From: Synechococcus sp. Tobar12-5m-g
GTDB taxonomy: Bacteria; Cyanobacteriota; Cyanobacteriia; PCC-6307; Cyanobiaceae
NCBI RefSeq assembly: GCF_024345415.1
Contig: NZ_JAGQBB010000014.1
Coordinates: 1-64,000 of the forward strand
DNA: 64,000 nt
Direction: 5' to 3'
Shown: positions 29,272 to 38,868 of the stretch, in pieces
Position numbering within the stretch: the first letter of the stretch is position 1
Layout: each line of letters begins with the position of its first letter
Made by a program: the position numbers and the translations under genes
Notes under the pieces: model-generated
Database searches by the model: none
What the model was told of the DNA's origin: nothing
The model's input: only the letters and a program-made list of their open reading frames with translations

Positions 29272-30948
29272 ATGACGGCCAGCCAGCGGGATGATCTCTC
29301 CGGCTTCGACGCGGTCGTGGTCGGATCCGGCGCCACCGGGGGGGTGGCCGCCATGGTGCTCTCCGAAGCGGGGCTGAAGGTGCTGGTGCTCGAAGCCGGC
29401 CCAGATCTGGACGCGGCCAGGGCCTTCGGCAGCGAACCACTCAACAGCCTGCGGCGGATCAGCAAGCTGAGCAGCGGCGTGCAACGGCTGCAGGCCCAGC
29501 ACCCCGGTTACTGGAAGGCGAATCCCAACCTGTTCGTCGACGAGGGCCAGAACCCCTACACGACCCCCGAGGGTCGGCCTTTCCTCTGGAGCCGGGGCCG
29601 GCAGGTGGGGGGGAAAAGCCTCACCTGGGGCGGCATCACCCTGCGCCTCTCCGACTACGAGTTCAAGGCGGCCGAGCGCGACGGCCACGGCCCCGGTTGG
29701 CCGATCGGCAGCGCCGACCTTTCCCCCTTCTACGGCCGGCTGGAGCGGCTGCTCGGGGTGCATGGCCAGCGCGACGGCCTGGCCCAGCTGCCGGATGGGG
29801 ACTTCCTGGCGCCCTTGCCGTTCACCCCGGCGGAGCAGCATCTGCGCGGGGCGATCGGCAGGGAGCTGGGTCTGCCGCTGATCCATTCCCGCGGTTTCGC
29901 CCTTGGCCGCCGCAGCGACGGCCAACCGTGGCCCCCCTCCAGTGCCCAGGCCGGCGCCCTCGGCCGGGCCCTGGCGACAGGCCGGGTGACCCTCCGCAGC
30001 AACGCCGTGGTCAGCCATGTCGAACTCGCGTGCAGCGCTGGAAGCGGCCAGGCCAGGGCCAGCGGCGTGGTGTTCGTCGAGCGGATCGGCGGCCAGCGGC
30101 GGCGGGCGACGGCGGGCCTGGTGGTGCTCTGCGCCTCCACCCTGGAATCGGTGCGGATCCTGCTGCACTCCAGCTGCGAGCATCGGGCCGGCGGCCTGGA
30201 GGATCCCTCAGGTTGCCTGGGTCGCTACCTGATGGATCACATCTCCAGCTGCCGCTTCTTCGCGATCCCCGACCAGCCGGCTCCCAGGGAGCCCACCGAA
30301 CTCTCTGCCGCCGGCAGCGCCTTCATCCCCAACACCGTGAACCTGGGGGACGGGGACCCCCTGCCGTTCCTGCGGGGCTATGGGATCTGGGCGGGGCTGC
30401 AGCGCTTCGATCCCCCCGGCCTGCTCAAGCGCCGCCACAGCGAGGCGGTCGGCTTCCTGATCGGCCATGGCGAGGTGCTGCCCCAGGCCCACAACCGGCT
30501 CACCCTCAACGCTGGCGCCGTCGATGCCTGGGGCCTGCCCACCCCCCACATCGACTGCCGCTGGGGCGAGAACGAAACCCGCCTGGTGGAACACATGCAA
30601 GCCCGCATGGCGGCGGTGGTGGCAGCGGCCGGCGGCCGGATCCAGGCCCTGGAGGACCTGTTCCTGATTCCCCTGGCTGAGCCGTTGCTGCGCCGGGGGC
30701 TGGCCCTGGCCGATGGGGCGCCCCCCCCCGGCTACTACATCCATGAGCTGGGCGGCGCCCGCATGGCGATCGCGCCGGAGCAGGGGGTGGTCGACCGCTG
30801 GAACCGCTGCTGGCAGGCCCCCAACCTGCTGGTCACCGATGGGGCCTGCTGGCCCAGCTCCGGCTGGCAGAGCCCCACGCTCACGGAGATGGCGATCACC
30901 TGGAGGGCCTGCGAGCGGGCGGCAGCGGACCTTGTGCGCGGCTCCTGA
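29272..30948 (+). CDS. GMC-family FAD-dependent oxidoreductase
   Basis: 558-residue flavoprotein. The FAD-binding Rossmann motif is DAVVVGSGATGGVAAMVL near the N terminus, followed by LVLEAGP, RGRQVGGKSLTWGGITLRLS (the GMC PS-type region) and a C-terminal IHELGGARM with NLLVTDGACWPSSGWQSPTL holding the active-site region. It oxidises alcohols, sugars or similar compounds; the substrate is unknown. The ATG at 29272 fits the domain start. An upstream ATG at 29176 would add 32 residues encoded by a repetitive stretch. No twin-arginine signal is seen. Confidence 0.88.
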   Translation: MTASQRDDLSGFDAVVVGSGATGGVAAMVLSEAGLKVLVLEAGPDLDAARAFGSEPLNSLRRISKLSSGVQRLQAQHPGYWKANPNLFVDEGQNPYTTPEGRPFLWSRGRQVGGKSLTWGGITLRLSDYEFKAAERDGHGPGWPIGSADLSPFYGRLERLLGVHGQRDGLAQLPDGDFLAPLPFTPAEQHLRGAIGRELGLPLIHSRGFALGRRSDGQPWPPSSAQAGALGRALATGRVTLRSNAVVSHVELACSAGSGQARASGVVFVERIGGQRRRATAGLVVLCASTLESVRILLHSSCEHRAGGLEDPSGCLGRYLMDHISSCRFFAIPDQPAPREPTELSAAGSAFIPNTVNLGDGDPLPFLRGYGIWAGLQRFDPPGLLKRRHSEAVGFLIGHGEVLPQAHNRLTLNAGAVDAWGLPTPHIDCRWGENETRLVEHMQARMAAVVAAAGGRIQALEDLFLIPLAEPLLRRGLALADGAPPPGYYIHELGGARMAIAPEQGVVDRWNRCWQAPNLLVTDGACWPSSGWQSPTLTEMAITWRACERAAADLVRGS

Positions 30949-31046
30949 CCTGGCCTGGATTCTGGTGTCAACGACCACAACCTCCGAGACGGCCCCACCG
31001 CACAATCACGGGGCGACCTTTCACAGGGTCGGGCAAGGGAGAAACC

Positions 31047-31076
31047 AAAGCGGGGGCGTTGCGTCCCCGCTTTTTT
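31047..31076 (+). terminator. Rho-independent terminator downstream of GMC gene
   Basis: AAAGCGGGG pairs with CCCCGCTTT across a 9-nt loop, followed by a T6 run. It lies between the convergent GMC and DUF2811 genes and may act for both. Confidence 0.85.
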
Positions 31077-31083
31077 ATGGGCG

Positions 31084-31353
31084 TCAGCCGGGATCCTTCC
31101 GCAGGAACAGGCCGTTCAGGTAGTGCTGGGTGACGTTGCGATCGGTGCAGCCGTTCTGAAACAGGAAGCTGGCCAATGCCGAGCTGACCAGCCGGTACTG
31201 GTCCCAATGGGGGTGGCAGCGGATGAACTCACGCATCCCGTTGAAGAGCACCTCGGGAATCTCCGCCTCCAGGCTCACCAGCTCAGCCAGCTCGGCCCCA
31301 CCATCCCGTCCCGGGCCTTGATCCAAACCGTTGCTCAAGACCCAGTCCCGCAT
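31084..31353 (-). CDS. DUF2811 family protein
   Basis: 89-residue product. Its core SLEAEIPEVLFNGMREFI followed by WDQYRLVSSALASFLFQNGC is the DUF2811 signature, a small cyanobacterial family of unknown function with a predicted helical fold. The ATG at 31353 gives about 20 extra N-terminal residues relative to the conserved core; an internal GTG just before SLEAEIPE is an alternative. The upstream 300 bp carry DnaA-box-like repeats. Confidence 0.85.
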   Translation of the reverse strand: MRDWVLSNGLDQGPGRDGGAELAELVSLEAEIPEVLFNGMREFIRCHPHWDQYRLVSSALASFLFQNGCTDRNVTQHYLNGLFLRKDPG

Positions 31354-31654
31354 TCGTGAGCCCCAAGCAAGCCACAGACCAGGGCCCGGCGTCAAAACGG
31401 GCCATCCCAGCGATGCCCACGCAGAACCGCAGTGAGACAGCCTGCCGCCAGCACTGTTTTCAGTGGTCCCCCCGGAGGTGAGCGGACCGGAAAAGTCCTG
31501 GCTCGCGGCTGTCAAGTTCTGGCGTCTGAATCGGTCAAAATCCCCAGGGGCTTTGCTTTCAAGCCGCTTCCAGGCGACCGGTCTGTGGAAAAAGCCACCT
31601 TTCGCTGTGGAAAAGCCCGGTCCTCTGGGGAAATCGCCCCTCGATCAGAACAAC
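31354..31654. other. Non-coding gap of about 300 bp with DnaA-box cluster
   Basis: No convincing gene is present between the DUF2811 start and the end of the chelatase gene. It holds two exact copies of TGTGGAAAA (31584-31592 and 31606-31614), the reverse complement of the cyanobacterial DnaA box TTTTCCACA, 22 bp apart. A degenerate third (TGGGGAAAT, 31626-31634) follows 20 bp later, and then a modestly AT-rich segment (31645-31672) runs into the end of the chelatase gene. Confidence 0.5.
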
Positions 31655-32791
31655 TTATCTGTCATTTGTCTCTTGGGACTCGGCGGCGACCGAGACGGCT
31701 GCGCCGCCCGCCGCCAGGGTGCGGGGACCCAGGGGATGGTCGGCCTGGGGGTAGGGCGCGTGGGTGTGGCCCGGCCCATGGCCGTGGCTGTGATCGTGAG
31801 ATTGCTGATGGCCCAGGGGGATCGGAACCCCGTCGGGCTGGCAAGCCCCGGTGCACTCCCGCTCGCAGAGGGTGCACCCCTCGATCAGCCCCTCGACATG
31901 GTGGTGGTGGCTCTGCTGGGGGGCTCCAACTTCGGTCTCGAAGCCCAGCACCTGGGCGCGGTACTTGCAAAGCGCGCAGTTCATCTGGGTGTCACCCCGC
32001 ACCACTTCCGCCACCCGTTCCCGGAAGGTGTCGATCACCAGGGGATGGTCGCCCAGGTAGGAGGCCTGGAGAAACTCCAGCTCGGGGTGATCGGCCGACA
32101 CCCGCTCGGCATGGTGCCTGATGCGGCTCACCAGCACGCCGGAGAAGAGGAAATAGGGGAACACCACCACCCGCGGGAAGCCGAGCTTCACCACATGGCG
32201 CAGACCCGGCTCCACCAGGGGGAAGGTGACACCGGAGTAGAGCGTTTCACCCCAGCCGAAGCCCATCCCCTCCACCAGCATCCGCGTCACCTTCGAGACG
32301 TTGGAGTTGGCATCGGGATCGGAGGAGCCCCGGCCCACCACCACCAGAACGGTTTCATGCAGGGAAGCCTGGCTGGAGCCCGCCTGGAGTGCCTCGCGGA
32401 TGCGGGCGGCGGCGGCCTGGATCATCTTCAGGTCGATGCCCAGTTCACGGCCGTAGTCGATGGGCAGGCCGGTTTCGGCGGCGTAGGTGTTGAGCACCGA
32501 GGGGATGTCGTTCTTGGCGTGTCCGGCTGCGAACAGCATCCCCGGCACCGCCAGCACCCGGGTCACCCCCTGCTGCCGCAGGCGCTCGAGGCCATCGCGC
32601 AGGATCGGGCGGGCGAATTCCAGATACCCGTACTCCACCGGCACCGCAGGCATCCGCTGGCGCAACCCGGCGGCGAGCTGGGCGAATTCCGCAACCGCCT
32701 GGCGGTTGCGACTTCCGTGGCCGCAGAGCAGCACACCAAGCTTGTGATCGGGGCCTGACTCTGGGGGGGAGAGGGGCGGGGAAGAAACCAT
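31655..32791 (-). CDS. CbiX/SirB-type sirohydrochlorin chelatase, long form
   Basis: 378-residue protein with two CbiX-like halves (GVLLCGHGSRNRQAVAEFAQ; VLVVVGRGSSDPDANSNVSK). It inserts iron (siroheme) or cobalt (cobalamin) into sirohydrochlorin. Metal-binding His lies in LLCGHGSR. The C terminus carries MNCALCKYR, as in long CbiX proteins that bind an Fe-S cluster, then CTLCERECTGAC and a His-rich tail (HDHSHGHGPGHTHA). Siroheme serves sulfite and nitrite reductases. Iron versus cobalt cannot be settled by sequence. The ATG at 32791 matches the domain start. Confidence 0.9.
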   Translation of the reverse strand: MVSSPPLSPPESGPDHKLGVLLCGHGSRNRQAVAEFAQLAAGLRQRMPAVPVEYGYLEFARPILRDGLERLRQQGVTRVLAVPGMLFAAGHAKNDIPSVLNTYAAETGLPIDYGRELGIDLKMIQAAAARIREALQAGSSQASLHETVLVVVGRGSSDPDANSNVSKVTRMLVEGMGFGWGETLYSGVTFPLVEPGLRHVVKLGFPRVVVFPYFLFSGVLVSRIRHHAERVSADHPELEFLQASYLGDHPLVIDTFRERVAEVVRGDTQMNCALCKYRAQVLGFETEVGAPQQSHHHHVEGLIEGCTLCERECTGACQPDGVPIPLGHQQSHDHSHGHGPGHTHAPYPQADHPLGPRTLAAGGAAVSVAAESQETNDR

Positions 32792-32846
32792 GGGCTGACC
32801 TGCCTGGGTGGACCCTATCGCTCCCCCCGGGCTGGGCCTGGGGCGA

Positions 32847-34931
32847 TCAGGCGCTGTAGGCCTTGCGGGCCGGGATCGGATAGGGAATCCGACGATGCCG
32901 CATTCGCTTCCAGACCCGCACAAAGGCGCGGATCACCAGCTCGAGTTCGCCGCGGCTGAGGCCGCTGTCCTTGAGCTGGCCATCCAGCCGCCGGGCGTCG
33001 ATCAGGCGTCGCACCATCTGGCTGGCCTCCTCCTCTGAGGTGCCTGGAGGCAGGGAGCGCAGGGCGGCCTCGCAGCCATCGGCCAGCATCAGGATCGCCG
33101 TTTCGCGGCGCTGGGGCCTGGGGCCCCGATACCGGAAGTTCTCCTCCGGCACCCTGGGATTTCGCTCTCGCGCCTGGTGGAAGAAGTAGCCCATCCGCAG
33201 GGTGCCCTGATGTTCGGGGATGAAATCAGCCAGGGGACGGGGCAACCGGTGCCTGCGGGCCAGCTTCAGCCCCTCATCCACGTGGGCCTGAAGCACGGAG
33301 GCGCTGCCGCCGGGATCATCCAGGAGATCGTGGGGGTTTGGTCCCTCCGACTGGTTCTCGATGAACCATTCCGGCGCATGCAACTTGCCGACGTCGTGAT
33401 ATAGCGAACCGGTGCGGATCAGGTCCACATCGCCATGGATCGCCCGGGCCCCCTCCTCGGCCAGTCCGCAGATCATCAGGGTGTGCTCGAAGGTGCCCGG
33501 TGCTTCCAGGGAAAGCCGTCGCAGCAAAGGGCGTTGCAGATCGGCCAGCTCGAGCAATCGGGCGCGGGTGAGCAGGCCGAAGAAGCTCTCCACCAGGGGG
33601 CCCAGCAGCAGACCGGCCATCAACAGCCCCCCCATCAGCAACGCTTCAGCGCCCAGCTCCGTGCCGGTGGGAGGCAAGCGCGTGCGGCCATGCCAGAGGG
33701 CCACCACCTGGACGGTGATCCACTGCAGAACCAGGGCTCCACTGGGCAGCAGGATCGCCAGCTGCACCAGCTGGGCCCTGCTGCGTTGCCGTCCGGCGAG
33801 CACCGCCGCCACCACAGCCACCGCCGTGGCCACCATCAGCCGCACTTCGCTGTAATCATCGAGCGGCTCCGGCCAGAGCAAGCTGGCCGCCGCCAGCCAG
33901 GCCAGGCCGGCGATCGTGCCCAGTCCCTGGGCCAGCAACAGGGTGGCGGGCACCAGCAGGGCCAGGGGGCTGGCGGTGTTGCCCAGCCACAGCTTGAAGG
34001 CCTGAACCACCAGCAACATGCCGAGCACCAGCAAGGCATGGCGGGGTTCGAGATTGGTCCGCCAGCGACGGATGATCAGCACCACCACCAGGCAGGCGGC
34101 CAGGGCCTCGAGGAAATGGGCCAGCCAGGCCCTCAGCAGGGGCCGGCGGTCCACCATGCCGAAGTAATCGAGCACGTCATAGGCCTGGGGGCTGATCGGC
34201 TCCCCCTGGCGGGTGATCAGGTCCCCCTGCTTCACCTGGATGCGGGGAATGCCCTGCTGGTTGAGCAGCTCTTCGATCAACCGCTGGCTGAGGCCGGCGT
34301 CGTTGCGCAGGTTGGTGTGCCCCTGCAGGTTCAGCGCCAGCAGGCGGCTGCCCAGGCTCTGGGCGGGTTCTGGCAGCTCGCCGAGCTGGAGCCGGGCGGC
34401 CAGCTCCAGCTGGTGTTTGGCCACGCTCCCCACCACCCCCTGGCTGAGCATCCGCTGCTGGGCCAGCCGGATGTTCTGGTTCCAAGCGGCCCGCTGGGCG
34501 GGACCCTGGGCGCTCAGCCAGGCCTGTTCTGCCGGCTTGAGATTCAGCGGTGCGACCCGTTCCTGGGGACTGGCGGCCACCTGCTCCAGTTCCTGGATCT
34601 GACGCTCAAGCCGTTGCCTCAGCTCCAGATTGGCCTGGGGGTCCACCACCTGGACGTTGGTCCGGGTGCCCAGCTGGGAGCGGCGCTGCTCCAGGGCATC
34701 GCTGTCGACGACGGTGGCGGCCCTGGGGGCCCTGGCGCTGAAGGGAGCCGGAATGCCGGGTCGCAGGATCGGCTCCACCAGCCACGGCCAACTGGAGAGC
34801 AGGGCCACCAGGGTGCAGGACAGCAGCACGGCCAGCCAGTCGCGCTGGCGCCAGGCATAGAGGGCCTGGCGCGGCGATTCCCGGCGCAACCATTGCCGCC
34901 AAAGCTGTTGGGCGCGAGCGAGGGGCAGCAC
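32847..34931 (-). CDS. 7TM-HD family phosphohydrolase (PgpH-like)
   Basis: About 694 residues. After one membrane helix comes a periplasmic 7TMR-HDED domain (to about residue 290), then a seven-helix membrane part, then a cytosolic HD domain with [37 protein letters not shown] and FIPEHQGT. PgpH relatives hydrolyse cyclic di-AMP. No ATG precedes the conserved part; GTG at 34931 is the best start, and longer frames run into the divergent folD gene. The chelatase gene follows after 55 bp. Confidence 0.9.
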   Translation of the reverse strand: MLPLARAQQLWRQWLRRESPRQALYAWRQRDWLAVLLSCTLVALLSSWPWLVEPILRPGIPAPFSARAPRAATVVDSDALEQRRSQLGTRTNVQVVDPQANLELRQRLERQIQELEQVAASPQERVAPLNLKPAEQAWLSAQGPAQRAAWNQNIRLAQQRMLSQGVVGSVAKHQLELAARLQLGELPEPAQSLGSRLLALNLQGHTNLRNDAGLSQRLIEELLNQQGIPRIQVKQGDLITRQGEPISPQAYDVLDYFGMVDRRPLLRAWLAHFLEALAACLVVVLIIRRWRTNLEPRHALLVLGMLLVVQAFKLWLGNTASPLALLVPATLLLAQGLGTIAGLAWLAAASLLWPEPLDDYSEVRLMVATAVAVVAAVLAGRQRSRAQLVQLAILLPSGALVLQWITVQVVALWHGRTRLPPTGTELGAEALLMGGLLMAGLLLGPLVESFFGLLTRARLLELADLQRPLLRRLSLEAPGTFEHTLMICGLAEEGARAIHGDVDLIRTGSLYHDVGKLHAPEWFIENQSEGPNPHDLLDDPGGSASVLQAHVDEGLKLARRHRLPRPLADFIPEHQGTLRMGYFFHQARERNPRVPEENFRYRGPRPQRRETAILMLADGCEAALRSLPPGTSEEEASQMVRRLIDARRLDGQLKDSGLSRGELELVIRAFVRVWKRMRHRRIPYPIPARKAYSA

Positions 34932-35019
34932 CGTTTCCGCCTGGGATCCGGAAAACGCTAGCGACGACCCTGTCGGGGGCTGGGGGTTGCATGCTGGAGC
35001 TGCCCGATCTGCCGCTGTG

Positions 35020-35916
35020 ATGGCCCTGCTCCTCGATGGCCGCCGCCTGGCGGCGGAACTGGAACAGCGCCTCACGGCGGTGATCGCCGCGCGGCTGAAG
35101 CAGGCAGGGAGGCCGCCCGGGCTGGCGGTGCTGCGGGTGGGGGATGACCCGGCCAGCGGCGTCTACGTGGCCAACAAGGAAAAGGCCTGCCGGCGGGTGG
35201 GAATCGGCAACCACGGCGGCCATCTGGCGGCGGATGCCACGCCCCAGCAGGTGCTGGCAGCGATCCAACGCCTCAACGCCGACCCCGAGGTGGATGGGAT
35301 CCTGTTGCAGTTGCCCCTGCCGCCCGGTCTGCCCGAGGGGCTGCTGCTGGCGGCGATCGACCCGGACAAGGACGCCGATGGCCTCCACGGCCTCAACCTC
35401 GGGCGGCTGCTGAAGGGGGAGCCCGGCCCGCGCAGCTGCACCCCGGCCGGGGTGATGGCCCTGCTGCGCCGGGCCGAGATCGAGCTGGAAGGCCGCCGCG
35501 CCGTGGTGGTGGGCCGCAGCATCCTGGTGGGCCAGCCGATGGCCCTGATGCTCCTGGCCGCCAACGCCACCGTCTGCGTCGCCCACTCCCGAACCCGCGA
35601 CCTGGCGGAGCTCACCCGCCGTGCCGAGGTGCTGGTGGTGGCGGCGGGACGGCCAGGCCTGATCGGCGCCGAGCACGTGGGCGCCGGTGTCGTGGTGGTG
35701 GACGTGGGCATCCACCGCCGCCCGGAAGGGGGGCTCTGCGGTGACGTGATCTTCCACGAGGTGGAGCCGATCGCCCGGGCGATCACGCCGGTGCCCGGTG
35801 GGGTGGGCCCGATGACGGTGGCCATGCTGCTGGTGAACACCGTGGTGGCCTGGTGTGCCCACACCACCCCCGCCGGCGCCCCAGTTGACAATCCATTGGC
35901 GGATCTGCTGCCCTGA
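35020..35916 (+). CDS. folD: Methylenetetrahydrofolate dehydrogenase / cyclohydrolase
   Basis: 298-residue bifunctional enzyme of one-carbon metabolism. Motifs in order are [14 protein letters not shown] (catalytic Lys region), [11 protein letters not shown], the NADP-binding [16 protein letters not shown] and [14 protein letters not shown]. The ATG at 35020 starts directly at [12 protein letters not shown]. It opens a co-directional set folD, crtE, PAP2-like, helicase, and diverges from the 7TM-HD gene with an 88-bp gap. Confidence 0.96.
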   Translation: MALLLDGRRLAAELEQRLTAVIAARLKQAGRPPGLAVLRVGDDPASGVYVANKEKACRRVGIGNHGGHLAADATPQQVLAAIQRLNADPEVDGILLQLPLPPGLPEGLLLAAIDPDKDADGLHGLNLGRLLKGEPGPRSCTPAGVMALLRRAEIELEGRRAVVVGRSILVGQPMALMLLAANATVCVAHSRTRDLAELTRRAEVLVVAAGRPGLIGAEHVGAGVVVVDVGIHRRPEGGLCGDVIFHEVEPIARAITPVPGGVGPMTVAMLLVNTVVAWCAHTTPAGAPVDNPLADLLP

Positions 35917-35968
35917 GCACAGCGCGGCCCATCGGCCTGAGAGAATCCCGCCCAGCGAGCTGGTTTCC

Positions 35969-36865
35969 ATGGCCGTGACAGTGAGCACGACCTTCAATTT
36001 CGCCGCCTATCTGGAGGCGTCCCGGCAGCGGGTGGAAGCGGCCCTGGAGAGCTCGCTCGCTCCGGAACGGCCGGAATCCCTGCGGGAGGCAATGCGTTAC
36101 TCCCTGCTGGCCGGCGGCAAGCGGCTGCGCCCCATTCTCTGCCTGGCCGCCTGCGAGCTGGCCGGGGGGGACGGCAGCTTGGCGATGCCCACGGCGGTGG
36201 CCCTGGAGATGGTCCACACCATGTCGCTGATCCATGACGATCTGCCGGCCATGGACAACGACGACCTGCGCCGCGGCCGCCCCACCAACCACAAGGTGTA
36301 CGGCGAGGCCAAGGCGATCCTTGCCGGCGACGCCCTGCTCACCCGCGCCTTCGAGATGGTGGCCCTGCGCAGCCCGGGCGTGCCCCCCGAGCGGCTGCTG
36401 GCGGTGGTGGGGGAGCTTTCCCTGGCCGCCGGCGCCCCCGGCCTGGTCGGCGGCCAGGTGGTGGATCTGGAGTGCGAGGCCAAGCAGGTGGACCTCGACA
36501 CCCTCGAGTACATCCATCTCCACAAGACCGGCGCCCTGCTGCGCGCCTGCGTGGTGAGCGGCGCCCTGATCGCCGGGGCCTCCGAGCCGCTGCTGGGCGC
36601 CCTGCGCACCTACGCTCGCGGCATCGGCCTGGCCTTCCAGATCATCGACGACATCCTGGATCTGACTGCCAGCAGCGAAGTGCTCGGCAAGACCGCCGGC
36701 AAGGATCTGGCCGCCGACAAGACCACCTATCCCAAGTTGCTGGGTCTGGAGGAGTCCCGCCGTCGCGCTGAAGACCTGGTGCAGGAAGCCAAGGCGGTGC
36801 TGCAGCCCTGGGAGGCCCAGCCCCTGCTCGCCCTGGCCGACTACATCACGAGCCGCGATCGATGA
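35969..36865 (+). CDS. crtE: Geranylgeranyl diphosphate synthase
   Basis: 298-residue trans-prenyltransferase supplying C20 units for carotenoids, chlorophyll phytyl chains and quinones. The first Asp-rich motif is [17 protein letters not shown] and the second is [18 protein letters not shown] binds diphosphate. Two small residues lie before the first motif ([10 protein letters not shown]), as in farnesyl/geranylgeranyl synthases; the chain length is assigned by the cyanobacterial context. The ATG at 35969 is 52 bp after folD. The stop overlaps the next gene by 4 bp. Confidence 0.93.
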   Translation: MAVTVSTTFNFAAYLEASRQRVEAALESSLAPERPESLREAMRYSLLAGGKRLRPILCLAACELAGGDGSLAMPTAVALEMVHTMSLIHDDLPAMDNDDLRRGRPTNHKVYGEAKAILAGDALLTRAFEMVALRSPGVPPERLLAVVGELSLAAGAPGLVGGQVVDLECEAKQVDLDTLEYIHLHKTGALLRACVVSGALIAGASEPLLGALRTYARGIGLAFQIIDDILDLTASSEVLGKTAGKDLAADKTTYPKLLGLEESRRRAEDLVQEAKAVLQPWEAQPLLALADYITSRDR

Positions 36866-37410
36866 GCGCCCTCCCGAGTGGCGCCGATGGCCTCCATCAG
36901 CTGCTCGACAACGGCGTGCTGGCCTGGGCCCTGGCGGCCTGTGGGCTGGCCCAGCTCGGCAAGTTGCTGGTGGAGCTGGTCGAGCATGGCCGCTGGCGGC
37001 CGGCGGTGCTGCTTGAAACCGGTGGCATGCCGTCGAGCCATTCCGCCCTGGTCACAGGAGCGGCGGCCGGGATCGGCTGGGAGCTGGGCTTCGATGATCC
37101 GTTGTTTGCCTTTGCCTGCACGATCGCCTTCGTGGTGATGTATGACGCCAGCGGGGTGCGCCGGGCAGCCGGCCTGCAGGCGCGGCGGCTCAACAGCCTG
37201 CCTAAGCAGCTCTGGCAGGCCGGCGCGACGGCCCCTGCCGACACTCCGCCCCAACCTCCGCCCCAACCGCTGAAGGAGAGCCTGGGGCACACCCGCCTGG
37301 AGGTGTTGGCGGGCAGCCTGATCGGCCCGGCCGTTGCCCTCTGCGGCCTCGCCTTGGCCGGCTCCCCGCTGCAGATCGCCCAGGGCTGGGGCTGGTTGCC
37401 GGCCGCTTGA
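36862..37410 (+). CDS. Divergent PAP2 family protein (DUF212)
   Basis: 182-residue membrane protein. [20 protein letters not shown] and [19 protein letters not shown] are the phosphatase-like motifs of the DUF212 family related to PAP2 and vanadium haloperoxidases. It has four or so hydrophobic stretches. A Pro-rich insert (TPPQPPPQP) lies at about residue 130. The ATG overlaps the crtE stop (ATGA), and this neighbourhood is common in cyanobacteria, hinting at a prenyl-diphosphate or lipid phosphatase role. That role is inference. Confidence 0.88.
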   Translation: MSALPSGADGLHQLLDNGVLAWALAACGLAQLGKLLVELVEHGRWRPAVLLETGGMPSSHSALVTGAAAGIGWELGFDDPLFAFACTIAFVVMYDASGVRRAAGLQARRLNSLPKQLWQAGATAPADTPPQPPPQPLKESLGHTRLEVLAGSLIGPAVALCGLALAGSPLQIAQGWGWLPAA

Positions 37411-37430
37411 GCGTGCCGGGCTTCGGCGCC

Positions 37431-38855
37431 ATGGCCTGCTTCACCGCCGGTCAGCGGAACGCGGTGGACGCCTTCACGGCCTGGCTGACGGCACCGGCCC
37501 AGGGGGTTCCCTTCGTGTTGAGCGGCTACGCGGGCACCGGAAAAACCTTCCTATCGATGGCCTTCCTGGCGGCGGTGGAGGCCCGTGGCCTCTGCTGGAC
37601 GGTTGTAGCCCCCACCCACAAAGCCGTCGGCGTGTTGCGGCAGCACCTGGCGCTGGCCGGGCTGCGGCCCACCTGGCACCCCTCCACCCTGCACCGGCTG
37701 CTGCGCCTGAAGCTGCGCCGCGAAGGGGGACGGGAGGTCTGCGAAGAAACCGGGCAGACGGCGGTGGCCCTGGAGCATTTGGGCCTGGTGCTGATCGATG
37801 AAGCCTCGATGGTGGACGGCAGCCTGTTGCAGATTGCCCTGCAGGGTGCCCATCCCTACGGCACCCGCCTGGTGTTCGTGGGGGATCCGGCCCAGCTGCC
37901 GCCGGTGGGGGCCGCCTCCAGCCCGGTGTTCGATCTGCAGCGGGCCTGCCGCTGCGCCCTCACCGAGGTGGTGCGCCACCAGGGACCGGTGCTGCGCCTG
38001 GCCACGGGTCTGCGGGAGGAGCGCCTGCCCTGCCGCCTGCCCCCCCTGCTTCCCCCGGTTCGCCAACCGGAGGGTCAGGTGGCGCTGCTGAGTCGGCCGG
38101 CCTGGTTGCAGGCTGCCCAGGCCGCCCTGCGCCAGGCCGCCGAATGCGACAACCCCGACCAGGCCCGCATCCTCTGCTACACAAACCGCTCCCTGGAGCA
38201 GCTGGTGCCCCTGGCCCGGCGCGCCATCCACGGCGCGATGGCCGACCAGCTGCCGGTGCTGCCCGGAGAGGTGCTGCTCACCCGCATGGCGGTGATGGCA
38301 CCGGCCTGCCCCCAGGGGGAGGAGGGGGGCGAGGAGCCCGACATGGTGCTGGCCTCCAACCGGGAGCTGGTGGTGCGGGATGTGACCCCGGAGCGCTGCG
38401 ACCTGGCCGCCTTCGGGATCGGCGATGGCGCCGTGATCGAGACCCAGGTCGTGGCGGTGGACAGCGGTGATGCCCAGCTGTCCCTGCGGCTTCTCCCCCC
38501 GCCGGGATCGCCGGGGCGCCGGCAGCTGGAGGGGGTGCTGGCCCGGCTGCGCAGCGAGGCCCTCGGCGCCGGCAAGCGGGATGGCCGTGCCCTCTGGCGC
38601 CGCTACTTCCTGGTGCGCGACGCCTTCGCCTCCCTCGGCCCGGCCGCGGTGCTCACCGTGCACCGCAGCCAGGGGAGCAGCTTCGGCGAGGTGTTCATCG
38701 ACGCCGACGTGTTTCGGCCCTCCGATCTGGTCCTGCGTCGCCAGCTGGTGTATGTGGCTGTCAGCCGGGCCCGGACGGGGGTGTGGATGGTGGCAGGCGG
38801 CGGCAGCGAAGCCGAGCGCCGCTGCTGGCAGACGGAACTGGAGCGGGCTGTGTAG
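37431..38855 (+). CDS. RecD-like ATP-dependent DNA helicase (SF1)
   Basis: About 474 residues. Helicase motifs are visible in order: Walker A SGYAGTGKTFL, motif II LVLIDEASMVDG, motif III VGDPAQLPPVG, motif V LTVHRSQGSSFGEVF and motif VI LVYVAVSRART. It resembles the exonuclease V alpha/Dda-type helicases but stands alone, without RecB or RecC. The ATG at 37431 is chosen; TTG 37407 and GTG 37413 are alternatives that overlap the upstream stop. Likely roles are DNA repair or restart. Confidence 0.88.
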   Translation: MACFTAGQRNAVDAFTAWLTAPAQGVPFVLSGYAGTGKTFLSMAFLAAVEARGLCWTVVAPTHKAVGVLRQHLALAGLRPTWHPSTLHRLLRLKLRREGGREVCEETGQTAVALEHLGLVLIDEASMVDGSLLQIALQGAHPYGTRLVFVGDPAQLPPVGAASSPVFDLQRACRCALTEVVRHQGPVLRLATGLREERLPCRLPPLLPPVRQPEGQVALLSRPAWLQAAQAALRQAAECDNPDQARILCYTNRSLEQLVPLARRAIHGAMADQLPVLPGEVLLTRMAVMAPACPQGEEGGEEPDMVLASNRELVVRDVTPERCDLAAFGIGDGAVIETQVVAVDSGDAQLSLRLLPPPGSPGRRQLEGVLARLRSEALGAGKRDGRALWRRYFLVRDAFASLGPAAVLTVHRSQGSSFGEVFIDADVFRPSDLVLRRQLVYVAVSRARTGVWMVAGGGSEAERRCWQTELERAV

Positions 38856-38868
38856 CTGCGGTCCTGGC

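Noticed and set aside
31432-32121. Forward frame across the DnaA-box gap into the chelatase gene
   Set aside because: Mostly antisense to the chelatase, with an Arg-rich composition typical of shadows.
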